64,000 bases of DNA from G963677185 sp963677185 (lineage in GTDB: Bacteria > Bacillota > Syntrophomonadia > Syntrophomonadales > Syntrophomonadaceae): the NCBI GenBank assembly GCA_963677185.1, contig OY781889.1, positions 2,790,001 through 2,854,000 on the forward strand. Direction: 5' to 3'. Positions 9,032-17,107 of this stretch are shown in pieces (within the stretch, counting starts at the first letter, position 1; each line of letters starts with the position of its first letter). Under the pieces are notes generated by a model. That model was not told where the DNA came from and did not search any database. It worked only from the letters and a program-made list of their open reading frames with translations. A program made the position numbers and the translations under genes.

Positions 9032-9950
9032 ATTCCATCACGTTGTCCCAGTTGATTTTAAGCTTGCCGCCCACCGAAGTGGCGGTCAGGTTATTGTCCA
9101 TGTAGTTCTGGGCAATGTGAGTGTCGTCAGCCATTACTCCAAAGTACTTGTAGTTGCCGCCCGTGGCGTAGATGTCAAAGGTCGGGTCGGCCGGCAGCCA
9201 GCCTTTGCCTTCGATGTAGAATTCAGCCCAGGTGTGGCGGTAGGCATCCATGTCCGTTCCGGTCGACCAAGCGTCACCGGTGCCAGCCGGGTCAGCAAAT
9301 CCGTTCACCACTCGGGAAGGTATTCCTGAAGCCCGGTTCAGGGCTACAAATAAGCTGGCGTAGTCTTCGCAGACTCCTTCTTTATTGGTCAGAGCTGACA
9401 GAGCCCCTTTGTTGCGGTAAGGTGAACTCAAGTCGTAGCTCATGTTGGTCAGTACATAATGGTAGTTGTTCCAGGCTTTGGTTCCCGGGTCGCTTACCCC
9501 GGCGTTCAGTTTGTTGGCCAGAGCCACTATGGATGAGTTGCTGCTTTCTATCTTCTTGGATGCTTCCAGGTATTCGTTGATGTCCTGGTCGCCGCTCCCG
9601 GCTGCTGATCTGCTGGAATCCCCCATCTGGTAGTCGATGGTGATGGTTTCCGAAGCGCCCGGTGCCAGCATGTTGATGTTGAACAGGGCTGTCCGGCTGC
9701 CGAAGCTGCCTTCGCTCACATCTGACGGATGCAGGTTGAATGATTCATTCTTGATCTGGGCGGTTACCGGGTCAATCCCAAACAGCGCTGCATTGAGCTT
9801 GATGTCTTTGCTGCTGTCAGAACCGGTGTTGGTGACGGTTATGCGTACTTCGATATTGCGGTTTTGAGCGCTAGCTTCAGTTGTGAAGCCGCCTATAACC
9901 ACTCCAAATATCATTGTGAATGCTAGAATACTGGAAATGCGTTTCTTCAT
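9030..9950 (-). CDS. Secreted transglutaminase-like protein, copy 2
   Basis: 306 aa, identical to the protein at 4414-5334 except Thr for Ile at residue 12 inside the signal peptide, so the mature proteins should be the same. The triad C194, H239 and D255 is intact. It has its own promoter and three riboswitch aptamers. Two functional copies double the dosage of one c-di-GMP-responsive secreted product; the near-identity suggests a recent duplication or continuing gene conversion. Confidence 0.9.
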   Translation of the reverse strand: MKKRISSILAFTMIFGVVIGGFTTEASAQNRNIEVRITVTNTGSDSSKDIKLNAALFGIDPVTAQIKNESFNLHPSDVSEGSFGSRTALFNINMLAPGASETITIDYQMGDSSRSAAGSGDQDINEYLEASKKIESSNSSIVALANKLNAGVSDPGTKAWNNYHYVLTNMSYDLSSPYRNKGALSALTNKEGVCEDYASLFVALNRASGIPSRVVNGFADPAGTGDAWSTGTDMDAYRHTWAEFYIEGKGWLPADPTFDIYATGGNYKYFGVMADDTHIAQNYMDNNLTATSVGGKLKINWDNVME

Positions 9951-9964
9951 GAGAATTCTCTCCC

Positions 9965-10046
9965 TTCGGTAACTGGCTGCCATTTAACAGGCCCTTTAGT
10001 TTTGCGTCCCAGCGTTTCCACTGGTTTGCCGTTTCGGTGAAAGCTT
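9965..10046 (-). promoter_or_regulatory. c-di-GMP-I riboswitch aptamer A, copy 2
   Basis: Same sequence as the aptamer at 5349-5430, with all GEMM-I core motifs kept and its end next to the ribosome-binding site of the second transglutaminase gene. Confidence 0.93.
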
Positions 10047-10140
10047 CTCGAACTTCTTCACGTAAGTGAATTTGAGGGGAGGGAAGGCTTATCGCCTCTT
10101 TCACTACTTGCAAGTCGTGCCCATAAAAATAACTCCTCAT

Positions 10141-10218
10141 TCGGTAGCTGGCTGCCATTTTACAGGCCCTGTAGCTTTGCGTCCCAGGATTTCCCCTGGT
10201 TTGCCTTTATCGTGAAAA
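10141..10218 (-). promoter_or_regulatory. c-di-GMP-I riboswitch aptamer B, copy 2
   Basis: Equivalent of 5525-5602. The spacer between aptamers A and B carries one C/T difference from copy 1; the aptamer core is unchanged. Confidence 0.93.
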
Positions 10219-10266
10219 GCTCTCGAACTTTCACTGTATATTCAGTTAAAAAACAAATACCCTTCT

Positions 10267-10346
10267 TTCGGTAGCTGGCTGCCATCTTACAGGCCCTTTA
10301 GCTTTGCGTCCCGGCGTTTCCACCGGTTTGCCTTTGTCGTGAACGG
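10267..10346 (-). promoter_or_regulatory. c-di-GMP-I riboswitch aptamer C, copy 2
   Basis: Equivalent of 5651-5730; first aptamer of the second transcript. Confidence 0.93.
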
Positions 10347-10378
10347 CTCACAACACCTCATTCAATTCTTCCATAGTC

Positions 10379-10407
10379 AGTATAACACCCCACCCATGAC
10401 CTGTCCA
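10379..10407 (-). promoter_or_regulatory. Sigma-A-type promoter of transglutaminase copy 2
   Basis: TGGACA, 17 bp, TATACT on the minus strand, identical to the promoter of copy 1. Confidence 0.75.
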
Positions 10408-10513
10408 CTTATTCATGCGAAATTGATTCATATATCCTATATTATTTCTTTCCTTATGATGTATGTCTTGTTTTAAATGCATTTTAATAGTACAAAAGCT
10501 GATATTTAAACGT

Positions 10514-10550
10514 AAAAAGGGGCTTGTTGAAGCACGCTTCAGCAAGCCCC
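10514..10550 (-). terminator. Terminator of the HDOD gene
   Basis: GGGGCTTGTTGAAG pairs with CTTCAGCAAGCCCC around a 4-nt loop. Read on the minus strand it is followed by TTTTT, 14 bp after the HDOD stop codon. Confidence 0.85.
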
Positions 10551-10564
10551 ATATAAGTTCTGTT

Positions 10565-11413
10565 CTACATGGGCTCGATTTCACATTCTACGAACAGATC
10601 CGTCAGCTGGCTCATAAACGTTTCGATGTCCAGTTCGGTCAGTCCCAGCAGATCCATCGCATCCCTGGAAACCGGATACATCAGTCCGTCGACCCCCATT
10701 CCTATGCCCATGTACAGGCAAATGACATCTGCTATATGTACGATAGCCGTAAGCTTGGGATTGATTGTCGCCTGCACAGGATCATGATGAAAAGCGATGG
10801 CTTCCACAAGCTCCGCTGGCAGATTCCACTTTTCCGCAATCCGTGCTCCGACATTGGCGTGATTGAAGCCCAGTACGCTGTCTTCAGCAATCATGAAGGG
10901 CACATTATCCTCTTCTACAGCCCGCAGAACCTCCACATATTGTTCTTTCATATATGAATTCAGGATAACTTTGCCAATATCATGCAACAAAGCGGCAGTA
11001 TAAGCAATGTCAATCAGCGGAAACTTGACCTTTTTGGCAACAATCCGCGAAGCAATGGCCACGCTTTGCGAATGCCTCCACAGTTCCCCCTGGTCCATAG
11101 CATATCCAGTGATCTCCTTATTGAGCATTTCGCTGACTGAAGCCGCCAGCACAATACTTCGCACAGTCTTAAAGCCTAAAAATATGGTAGCGTCGGTAAC
11201 CGTGGCAATGCGCCGGGGGAATCCATAAAAAGCGGAGTTGGCCAATTTCAGAACCTTAGCGGTCATCGCTTGATCTTGGCTCAACGTAGCATTTATATCT
11301 TGAGCAGTTGCGTTCAGGTCCTCTGTCAGCTCCATAACCCTGACCACAACGTGCGGCAACGCTGGCAGATCATTAACCTTTGTCAGCATGCTCTCAAGCG
11401 TAATCTTGGTCAT
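10565..11413 (-). CDS. HDOD domain signalling protein
   Basis: 282 aa, essentially one HDOD domain. LPALPHVVVRVMEL and ISQD-like DQAMTAKVLKLANS form the N-terminal half; HDIGK (in AALLHDIGK) recalls the related HD domain, with the second half following. HDOD proteins lack proven phosphodiesterase activity and act as scaffolds in signalling, often linked to c-di-GMP or chemotaxis. Here it stands alone between the duplicated c-di-GMP region and a pseudouridine synthase gene, with its own terminator. Function in this organism not determinable. Confidence 0.85.
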   Translation of the reverse strand: MTKITLESMLTKVNDLPALPHVVVRVMELTEDLNATAQDINATLSQDQAMTAKVLKLANSAFYGFPRRIATVTDATIFLGFKTVRSIVLAASVSEMLNKEITGYAMDQGELWRHSQSVAIASRIVAKKVKFPLIDIAYTAALLHDIGKVILNSYMKEQYVEVLRAVEEDNVPFMIAEDSVLGFNHANVGARIAEKWNLPAELVEAIAFHHDPVQATINPKLTAIVHIADVICLYMGIGMGVDGLMYPVSRDAMDLLGLTELDIETFMSQLTDLFVECEIEPM

Positions 11414-11658
11414 GCAGAACCATTCCTTCCCTTGCGATTGGACTATAAATCCATCTTAATTGCAGGCTGCTCGGGATATATCAGCCAGCCGGATCTTCAT
11501 GGGCATTCAGACTATTAAAATTGGACACAGCCCTCTATGCTTTATTATACTTGTTACCCGTTCCTTGTAAATGGACAAAATGCTTTAACCAGGACTGATG
11601 GCCCTGGCCTTTCCACATTATCCAGGAATTAAAAAGGCTTCATCAACATCATTAACAA

Positions 11659-12390
11659 TTATACCCGACTTTGCCCTTTTGGAACAGAAGCCTGGTAAAG
11701 TCTTTCCACTTCTTCCGGGTTTAGCAAACGGCTTTGACCCGGATTCAAGCCATCCAGGTCCAGAAATGCATATCCGGTCCGCAGCAGCCTTTGAACGGGA
11801 TGGCCGATGGCAGCGCACATTCTTTTAACCTGTCGCTTGCGCCCTTCGTGAATAACAACTTCCAGTACGGTGCTGCCCGGGCTTCTCTCCATTACCCGCA
11901 CCTTTGCCGGTGCAGTCATGCCGTCTTCCAACAGAATTCCCTGGCGGAGCTCCTGCAGCCGGGCTTCGTCCGGGCCTCCCTCCACAGTCACCTTATAAGT
12001 CTTGTCAACCCCATACCGGGGGTGCATCAAGCGGTTGGCCCAATCGCCATCATTGGTGAGCAGCAGCAGCCCTTCGGTGTCATAATCCAGCCTTCCTACC
12101 GGGAACAGCCGTTCTTCATAACCGGACAGAAGATCAACCACCGTAAGCCGCCCGCGCCCATCACTCACCGCCGACAGATAACCCGCCGGCTTATTTAGCA
12201 ATACGTATATGCGCGCGCCAGTTTCTATGAGCTTTCCATCCACGCGCACTTCGTCCTTCCCGGGAATAATATCCAGCCACAGTTCGCTGACCACGCTGCC
12301 GTTGACTTCCACCCGCCCGCCCTGCACTATTTGTTCGGCCTGGCGCCGCGATGCAATTCCTGCCTGTGCGATATACTTGGCAATTCTCAC
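11659..12390 (-). CDS. rluB: rRNA large-subunit pseudouridine synthase, RsuA/RluB family
   Basis: 243 aa. An N-terminal S4 RNA-binding domain (RIAKYIAQAGIASRRQAEQ) precedes a catalytic domain with GRLDYDTEGLLLLTNDG containing the catalytic Asp, then KTYKVTVEG and GRKRQVKRM. The family isomerises a specific rRNA uridine; RluB-type is most likely, but RsuA/RluE cannot be excluded. I chose the GTG at 12390 because GGAAAGGAAAG precedes it and the protein then begins at the usual S4 domain position; an in-frame ATG at 12429 has no ribosome-binding site. Confidence 0.88.
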   Translation of the reverse strand: MRIAKYIAQAGIASRRQAEQIVQGGRVEVNGSVVSELWLDIIPGKDEVRVDGKLIETGARIYVLLNKPAGYLSAVSDGRGRLTVVDLLSGYEERLFPVGRLDYDTEGLLLLTNDGDWANRLMHPRYGVDKTYKVTVEGGPDEARLQELRQGILLEDGMTAPAKVRVMERSPGSTVLEVVIHEGRKRQVKRMCAAIGHPVQRLLRTGYAFLDLDGLNPGQSRLLNPEEVERLYQASVPKGQSRV

Positions 12391-12545
12391 CGGGCATCGC
12401 TTTCCTTTCCATGTTTGTTTGCCGACCATGGTCCCATCAAAGCAAGGAAAATGGCCGTACCTTATTCCCATCGTCAGGACAAATCAAGAGCAGACGGTTC
12501 CATTACTTCCATATGCGCATTATACGAAGACCTTGAGCCCGCAAT

Positions 12546-13022
12546 CTAGCTGTTGGCCGGCAAAACAAAATAGGTAGCAACTGAACTGGCTACCAGCTTG
12601 TTCTCCCCGTTATACGCATCGGCTGTCATGTGTATTTTACGCCGTCCTTTGGACTTTACCGCCGCCCGCACCGTCAGGTTATCGCCTGCCATTATAGGTC
12701 TGTGATAGCTCGTGCTCATATCTGTCATTACGCTATTTGGAGTCCGGGTTACCATCCAGCATAAAGGACCAAGCACATTATCCATCGCGGCACTAATAAA
12801 ACCACCCTGCATGGTTTTCCCCGGATTGAGATATTCCGGCAGAACCGGCATTACCACTGTAAGTTCCTGTCCGGGGACCAAATCCACCAATACTGCCTGC
12901 ATATACCGGTAACAATCTGCTGCCACATCTGTAGCATCTCCATAGACCTCTTCCAAATAGCGTTTCTTTTCTGGATCATCAATCGCGTGATTATTGTTAT
13001 ATTCGGAATCTTTCGCATTCAT
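12546..13022 (-). CDS. PaaI-type hotdog acyl-CoA thioesterase
   Basis: 158 aa. Hotdog fold of the PaaI/4HBT group: MQGGFISAAMDNVLG is the helix motif that lines the active site, followed by TDMSTSYHRPIMAGDNLTV and the terminal strands. The N-terminal 40 residues (acidic, Asn-rich) are an extension. It probably hydrolyses an acyl-CoA. It lies 62 bp upstream of the end of an amidohydrolase gene on the same strand, so the two could be cotranscribed. Substrate unknown. Confidence 0.8.
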   Translation of the reverse strand: MNAKDSEYNNNHAIDDPEKKRYLEEVYGDATDVAADCYRYMQAVLVDLVPGQELTVVMPVLPEYLNPGKTMQGGFISAAMDNVLGPLCWMVTRTPNSVMTDMSTSYHRPIMAGDNLTVRAAVKSKGRRKIHMTADAYNGENKLVASSVATYFVLPANS

Positions 13023-13084
13023 GGCCTTTGACAGTCTCCTTCCCTTCTCTCATTGTGATATATTATCTAAACAGGAGACTGATT

Positions 13085-14407
13085 TCAATCCAATCCTGCA
13101 CGATGATAAATCCTTTTCACAGATCTCTGGCAGGCGCTGATCAAGCTCTGGCGATCCAAGCCCTTCAAATGTCCATCTATATATAGTATTTGACCGTCCA
13201 CCATAGTCATATCGACATCCAGAGCGTTTAACTGGTAAACCATCTGGCTGTATACGGTGCTCAATTCCATAGGCTGGTTGTGCAACTGACGGTTGTCAAC
13301 CATGATAATATCTGCGATTTTCCCGACTTCCAGGCTGCCCAGCTGATCTGCCATCCCCATGGCCCTGGCTCCGCCCAGGGTACACATCGCCAGCACCTCT
13401 TCCGCCTTCATTGCGGACGGCCCCAGCCGGGGTTTCTGGATCAAAGCCGCCTGGCGCATCTCTGTAAAAGCGCATAGCCGGTTGTTGCAAGGAGCTCCAT
13501 CCGCACCCAGTCCGACATTTATTCCCCTGGCCAGCATTTCTGGAATCATGGCGATCCCCGAAGCGAGCTTCTGATTGGATGAAGGGCAATGAGCGACGTT
13601 CACCCGGTTTGATGCCAGAATCCTCATTTCACTTTCGTTTACGTGGATACAGTGAGCCACAATCAGGCTTTCACTGCACAGGCCAAGGTTTTCCAGGAAT
13701 TCGATATTTTCCATGCCGTGCCTGCGGCGCACAAGGGCAATTTCATTGCTATTTTCCGAAGCATGCGTATGCACAGCCACCCCGTACTTTGCAGCCAAAA
13801 CCGCGACTTCTCGCAGCAACGGCTCGGAACAGGAAACGGCAAAACGCGGGCAAAAAGCATAACGGATTCTTCCCTGGCAGGAATTGTGCCATCTGTCCAT
13901 CAGATCCAGGCTTTCAGCCAGGGCTTGCTCCCGGTCTTCCACCAGGTTTTTCTGCTCGCAATCGTCCATTAGACATTTGCCGCCCAGGTAGCGGATGCCG
14001 CTTTCGGATGCAGCCCTGAATACTTCGGTGGTATGATGAACCGTGGCCATATCAATAATAGCGGTGGTCCCTCCGCGGATAAGTTCAGCACAGCCGAGCA
14101 AAGCTGAAATGTAAAGGCTTTCCGTGTCGTGAGCGGCCTCCAGCGGCCAAATGCGCAGCTTCAGCCAGTCCAATAATTCCAGGTCGTCGGCCAGCCCTCT
14201 GAACAAAGTCTGGCATAGATGAGTATGGCTCTGTATAAGGCCGGGGGCAACTATTCTGCCGCCAGCGTCAATAAGCTGATCGCCTTCGACCGGCTGCACC
14301 TGGCCAATCTCCGTTATGCGGCTGCCTTCGATGCGAATGTCACCGTTCAGCACATCACGGCCGGGGTTCATGGTTGCAATTATGGCATTGCGAATAATAA
14401 TGGCCAA
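13085..14407 (-). CDS. Amidohydrolase, methylthioadenosine/S-adenosylhomocysteine deaminase-like
   Basis: About 440 aa metal-dependent deaminase of the ATZ/TRZ-like amidohydrolase group. Zinc ligands are in SHTHLCQTLFRG, in HTHASENS, in VAHCIHVNESE and in LGADGAPCNN. The N-terminal beta-sandwich starts with IIRNAIIATMNPGRD. Relatives deaminate 5'-methylthioadenosine, S-adenosylhomocysteine or 5'-deoxyadenosine; closely related guanine-type deaminases remain possible. I take the TTG at 14407 as start because AAGGGG lies 9 nt upstream and the fold begins right after it; the ATG at 14440 has no ribosome-binding site. Confidence 0.82.
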   Translation of the reverse strand: MAIIIRNAIIATMNPGRDVLNGDIRIEGSRITEIGQVQPVEGDQLIDAGGRIVAPGLIQSHTHLCQTLFRGLADDLELLDWLKLRIWPLEAAHDTESLYISALLGCAELIRGGTTAIIDMATVHHTTEVFRAASESGIRYLGGKCLMDDCEQKNLVEDREQALAESLDLMDRWHNSCQGRIRYAFCPRFAVSCSEPLLREVAVLAAKYGVAVHTHASENSNEIALVRRRHGMENIEFLENLGLCSESLIVAHCIHVNESEMRILASNRVNVAHCPSSNQKLASGIAMIPEMLARGINVGLGADGAPCNNRLCAFTEMRQAALIQKPRLGPSAMKAEEVLAMCTLGGARAMGMADQLGSLEVGKIADIIMVDNRQLHNQPMELSTVYSQMVYQLNALDVDMTMVDGQILYIDGHLKGLDRQSLISACQRSVKRIYHRAGLD

Positions 14408-14531
14408 TGGAATCAACCCCTTGTACGGCTGTACCGTCATTTATAATTACATTTTATCATAATTGCGCTGTTCATGATTTGCCAGGCGCTTCATTGCTCT
14501 GCTATCCGGCCGGGTCTCGGACCGGCACGGC

Positions 14532-14560
14532 TTGCATTTCCATATGACTGCAAGTATAAT
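14532..14560 (+). promoter_or_regulatory. Promoter of tRNA-Leu
   Basis: TTGCAT, 17-bp spacer, TATAAT, ending 17 bp before the mature tRNA 5' end. Confidence 0.8.
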
Positions 14561-14577
14561 AAGTGTGCTTTACTCTT

Positions 14578-14662
14578 GCGGATGTGGTGGAATTGGCAGA
14601 CACGCTGGATTTAGGTTCCAGTGTCGAGAGACGTGGGGGTTCGAGTCCCTTCATCCGCACCA
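14578..14662 (+). tRNA. tRNA-Leu (anticodon UAG)
   Basis: 85 nt with a complete cloverleaf. The acceptor GCGGATG pairs with CATCCGC, the anticodon stem CTGGA/TCCAG holds the loop TTTAGGT (anticodon TAG), there is a long class II variable arm, the T-loop is TTCGAGT, and CCA is encoded at the 3' end. It reads CUA and, by wobble, other CUN codons. Confidence 0.97.
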
Positions 14663-14679
14663 TATTAATCTATCACCCG

Positions 14680-14703
14680 GAGCCTTTTATGGGCTCTTTT
14701 TTT
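14680..14703 (+). terminator. Terminator after tRNA-Leu
   Basis: GAGCC/GGCTC stem with a short loop followed by T7, 18 bp downstream of the CCA end. Confidence 0.75.
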
Positions 14704-15018
14704 GTTGGCGGCCATGCGCAGCAGAAGCCTGCAGACCAATTAGAATGGATGCATATCGAGGAATGAGCATTGACCAGGCATGAGTCTTACCCAAACGTCG
14801 TCGCCTGACCGGGTTGTGCGAATGACAAAGATAGGCGCTATTCTCATCGGTCTGGGCGTAGCAAAAGAGCCGACGTCGAAGCATTTCACTGCGTCTAGCC
14901 GGCCCTCTTACTCTGGAGTGGTACTGTGCAACTCAGTATTCCCTCCTATCTTGTCCCAGCAGCCCGTCCCCTTTCGGTTCCGAACCCGTCTCCTGACAAT
15001 TCGCAGGAAACACCTGTC
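14704..15018. other. Intergenic stretch without a recognisable gene
   Basis: No ORF with a convincing start or family match on either strand. It adjoins the 43-bp repeat array and would lie in the distal part of a minus-strand transcript starting near 15622. Possibly non-coding RNA or decayed sequence. Confidence 0.4.
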
Positions 15019-15319
15019 TCAACCTGCTCTTTCCTCCCTGCTTTCTCAAGGCCTTATGGGTTTCATCCACTCATTCCTTCCCATTGTCATGAAAGTTCTT
15101 GAGATTCATCCACCCCGTCCTCCTCGTTTCCGCAAGGGCTTTTGAGCTTCGCTGGCTCCTTCGCGCCTGCATGTGCAGGAACTCGTGAGCCTCGTTTGCC
15201 CCTTCCTCCTAGCCTCCCCAGGAATTCTTCAGCTTCATCCACTCATTCCTTCCCACTTTCATGAGAATTCCCGAGCTTCATCCGCTCCCTCTTCCCTGTT
15301 TCCGCATGGTCTCTTGAGC
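15019..15319 (-). repeat. Degenerate 43-bp tandem repeat (about 7 units)
   Basis: On the minus strand, variants of GATGAAGCTCAAGAATTCTC recur with the GAA start at 15064, 15107, 15150, 15193, 15236 and 15279, an exact 43-bp period, with a weaker further unit near 15020. As 43 is not a multiple of three, each unit shifts the reading frame and TGA/TAG stops recur. The array is therefore unlikely to be coding. Confidence 0.85.
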
Positions 15320-15372
15320 ACGTTCAGCTCTTCATCAATATCGCCATTCAAGCCAATTCTAATTTCCTGCAT
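15259..15372 (-). CDS. Possible small protein (37 aa) running into the 43-bp repeats
   Basis: Starts MQEIRIGLNGDIDEELNVLK, which looks like real coding sequence, then enters the repeat and stops at TGA. The TGA overlaps a further ATG (ATGA). No clear ribosome-binding site. It lies 48 bp downstream of the 44-aa ORF on the same predicted transcript. It may be the 5' remnant of a longer gene destroyed by repeat expansion. Not recognised. Confidence 0.3.
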   Translation of the reverse strand: MQEIRIGLNGDIDEELNVLKRPCGNREEGADEAREFS

Positions 15373-15420
15373 GGTATTGGGTCTCAATGTTTTCACTTAT
15401 TTCGGTGATTATTTCTTACC

Positions 15421-15555
15421 CTACTCCCCAGGATTCGATTTCATCACTTTTTTAAGTGTTTCTATTGTTCCCTTTTTACCGTCCGCAAGTCTTGCCAACG
15501 CTTCCCACGCTGATCCACTTTTGAACAGGTCAAAATACTGGCTTGAGTGGCTCAT
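15421..15555 (-). CDS. Possible small protein (44 aa)
   Basis: Begins MSHSSQYFDLFKSGSAWEAL and continues ARLADGKKGTIETLKKVMKS. Composition is protein-like and amphipathic, and AAAAGG sits about 8 nt before the ATG. It is the first good ORF after a consensus promoter at 15631-15659. No family recognised and no signal peptide. A small real gene or the head of a decayed one are both possible. Confidence 0.4.
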   Translation of the reverse strand: MSHSSQYFDLFKSGSAWEALARLADGKKGTIETLKKVMKSNPGE

Positions 15556-15630
15556 AATCAGAGCCTTTTTTATGAGACAGATCCGGGCGGGTACATGGTA
15601 CTCAAGGTAATCCTTTTTCCCAGTGATTAT

Positions 15631-15659
15631 ATTCTACAAGTTACGCGCTTTGTTGTCAA
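15631..15659 (-). promoter_or_regulatory. Consensus sigma-A promoter reading into the small-ORF/repeat block
   Basis: Minus strand TTGACA, 17-bp spacer, TAGAAT. The predicted transcript begins near 15622 and covers the two small ORFs and the 43-bp repeats. Confidence 0.75.
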
Positions 15660-15724
15660 GCTTTTGTCGTTTTATGAATATCCTTGAGTTTTTTTGTTAC
15701 TTTAATGTAATTTTGTGGCACTTC

Positions 15725-16330
15725 CTATTCGGCCCTGCTGCCTCTGGCGATCATGTTCAGCGAGGACCGGAGTAATCGGCCGCAGTTATCGGATATTGGC
15801 GGGCCATGACCTGGATAAATCACATCAATATCCAGGCGGTTGATCCTTTCCATGGCACTGATATAATCCGTTAAATCACCCAAAGGGGCTGAGTGGACTA
15901 TGAGGCCGACATCCCCGGAAAAAAGGGCTTTCTCCGCCCGGCAGTAGAAACATACAGAATCATTGCTGTGCCCGGGAGTATATAGCACTTCCAGTTCAGT
16001 ATCACCTGCTTTAAGCGTCTGACCATCCTCCAGCAGTCTGTCAATATCGGGAGAAAAGAGGGCACCTGCACGAATGCAGGGATTATATAATGTCTTTAGC
16101 TGCGGTACGAGACTCACGTGATCATAGTGGCTGTGGGTGAGCAAAATCTGTTCGACCCTTCTTTTGCCTATCCCGGTGGACTGCGCGCGCAGCCTATCCA
16201 AAACGGCAGGATCCCGCCCGGTATCAATCAGTGTATTTACGTCCTCCAGGGCATTCCAATCGCCCAGAAGAAGATACACATTGCAGCTGTAAACCTGGTT
16301 TCTCTCGGCAAGATTAATTACTCTCATCAT
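15725..16330 (-). CDS. MBL-fold metallohydrolase
   Basis: 201 aa. Metallo-beta-lactamase fold with the metal motif THSHYDH (HxHxDH), then YTPGHSNDSV, LFSGDVG and YPGHGPPI, which supply the remaining ligands. Small proteins of this type are hydrolases of thioesters or related substrates (glyoxalase II-like), but the substrate is not evident. It is followed upstream on the same strand by the CheR-like gene at 15 bp, so the two probably form an operon. Confidence 0.82.
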   Translation of the reverse strand: MMRVINLAERNQVYSCNVYLLLGDWNALEDVNTLIDTGRDPAVLDRLRAQSTGIGKRRVEQILLTHSHYDHVSLVPQLKTLYNPCIRAGALFSPDIDRLLEDGQTLKAGDTELEVLYTPGHSNDSVCFYCRAEKALFSGDVGLIVHSAPLGDLTDYISAMERINRLDIDVIYPGHGPPISDNCGRLLRSSLNMIARGSRAE

Positions 16331-16345
16331 CCACCCTTGCTTTTT

Positions 16346-16957
16346 TCATTGTATCGGCCGTTTGCAAAATACCTGAACATTGCCGCGCAACTGCTCAAAT
16401 AAATGTTCCATCTCTGCCGGAAGTTTCTGGGTCTGTTCCATTACCAGCAATCCACCCGGTGCCAGTGATTCATAAAACATTTTTATTACCTGGCAGCGCT
16501 GTTCTACCGAGAAATGCAGTAAAACATTCTTGCACATGATCATGCCAAAACCGCTGCCAATGGCTTGCAATCCCAGCAGATCATGCTTGCGAAAGCTTAC
16601 TCGCGAGCGCACGTTCTCAACTACCTGGTAGTAACCGGCTTCAGGAAACTCAATAAAGTATTTTTCGCGGATAGGGGAGGGTATCCGCTGTATTTGTTCA
16701 TACGGATAGATTGCAGCCTTAATAATGCCATCGAACAGATCACTGCCATCCAGGTCAGTGGCATCGATCCGCACATTGCGATACGAAAAGCTGCCCATGG
16801 CTTCTGCCAGCAGTATGGCCAGGGAATAGGTTTCCGGTCCCATAGCACAGCCCGCATTCCAGATCCTGACTGATTGTCTGCCCATGGAATGTGGCACCAG
16901 GTATTCCACTGCTGTCTCCAGAGTCTGCATGTCCCGGAAAAAATAGGTGAACGCCAT
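16346..16957 (-). CDS. CheR-like SAM-dependent methyltransferase, lacking the CheR N-terminal domain
   Basis: 203 aa. It starts at TYFFRD, equivalent to the TxFFR motif of chemotaxis methyltransferases, continues with a SAM-binding segment (WNAGCAMGPETYSLAILL) and ends with ILLHFS-like NVLLHFSVEQRCQVIKMF. The roughly 80-residue helical N-terminal domain of CheR is absent, and AGAGG directly precedes the ATG, so this is not a mis-called start. There are no other chemotaxis genes nearby; it pairs with the MBL-fold gene. Its target is unknown. Confidence 0.7.
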   Translation of the reverse strand: MAFTYFFRDMQTLETAVEYLVPHSMGRQSVRIWNAGCAMGPETYSLAILLAEAMGSFSYRNVRIDATDLDGSDLFDGIIKAAIYPYEQIQRIPSPIREKYFIEFPEAGYYQVVENVRSRVSFRKHDLLGLQAIGSGFGMIMCKNVLLHFSVEQRCQVIKMFYESLAPGGLLVMEQTQKLPAEMEHLFEQLRGNVQVFCKRPIQ

Positions 16958-17107
16958 CTGTATTCCTCTTGCCTTTCCATACTTATTATTCTACGTCTTG
17001 CCAGTTTTCCTGTAAATTCGCTTATTGTATACGATATACTCCACGCAGGATTCTTTATCCAATCTCTATGGATTGCTATAATAAGACAGACTTAAATTAG
17101 GAGGATG

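Larger units (their letters stand above)
8801..10414. repeat. 1.6-kb segmental duplication, copy 2 (direct repeat)
   Basis: Partner of 4185-5798. Promoter, riboswitches and gene are almost unchanged; the heptad array has the same unit count but a different unit composition in its gene-proximal half. The flank beyond 10414 differs from that beyond 5798 apart from short AT-rich similarity. Confidence 0.95.

Noticed and set aside
4185..10414. Composite transposon formed by the two 1.6-kb repeats
   Set aside because: There is no transposase, terminal inverted repeat or target duplication at the repeat ends; the repeats contain a normal regulated gene.
14704..15620. Group II intron or IS remnant next to tRNA-Leu
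   Set aside because: I could not find a domain V-like hairpin, a reverse transcriptase or a transposase fragment; the 43-bp periodicity explains most of the structure.
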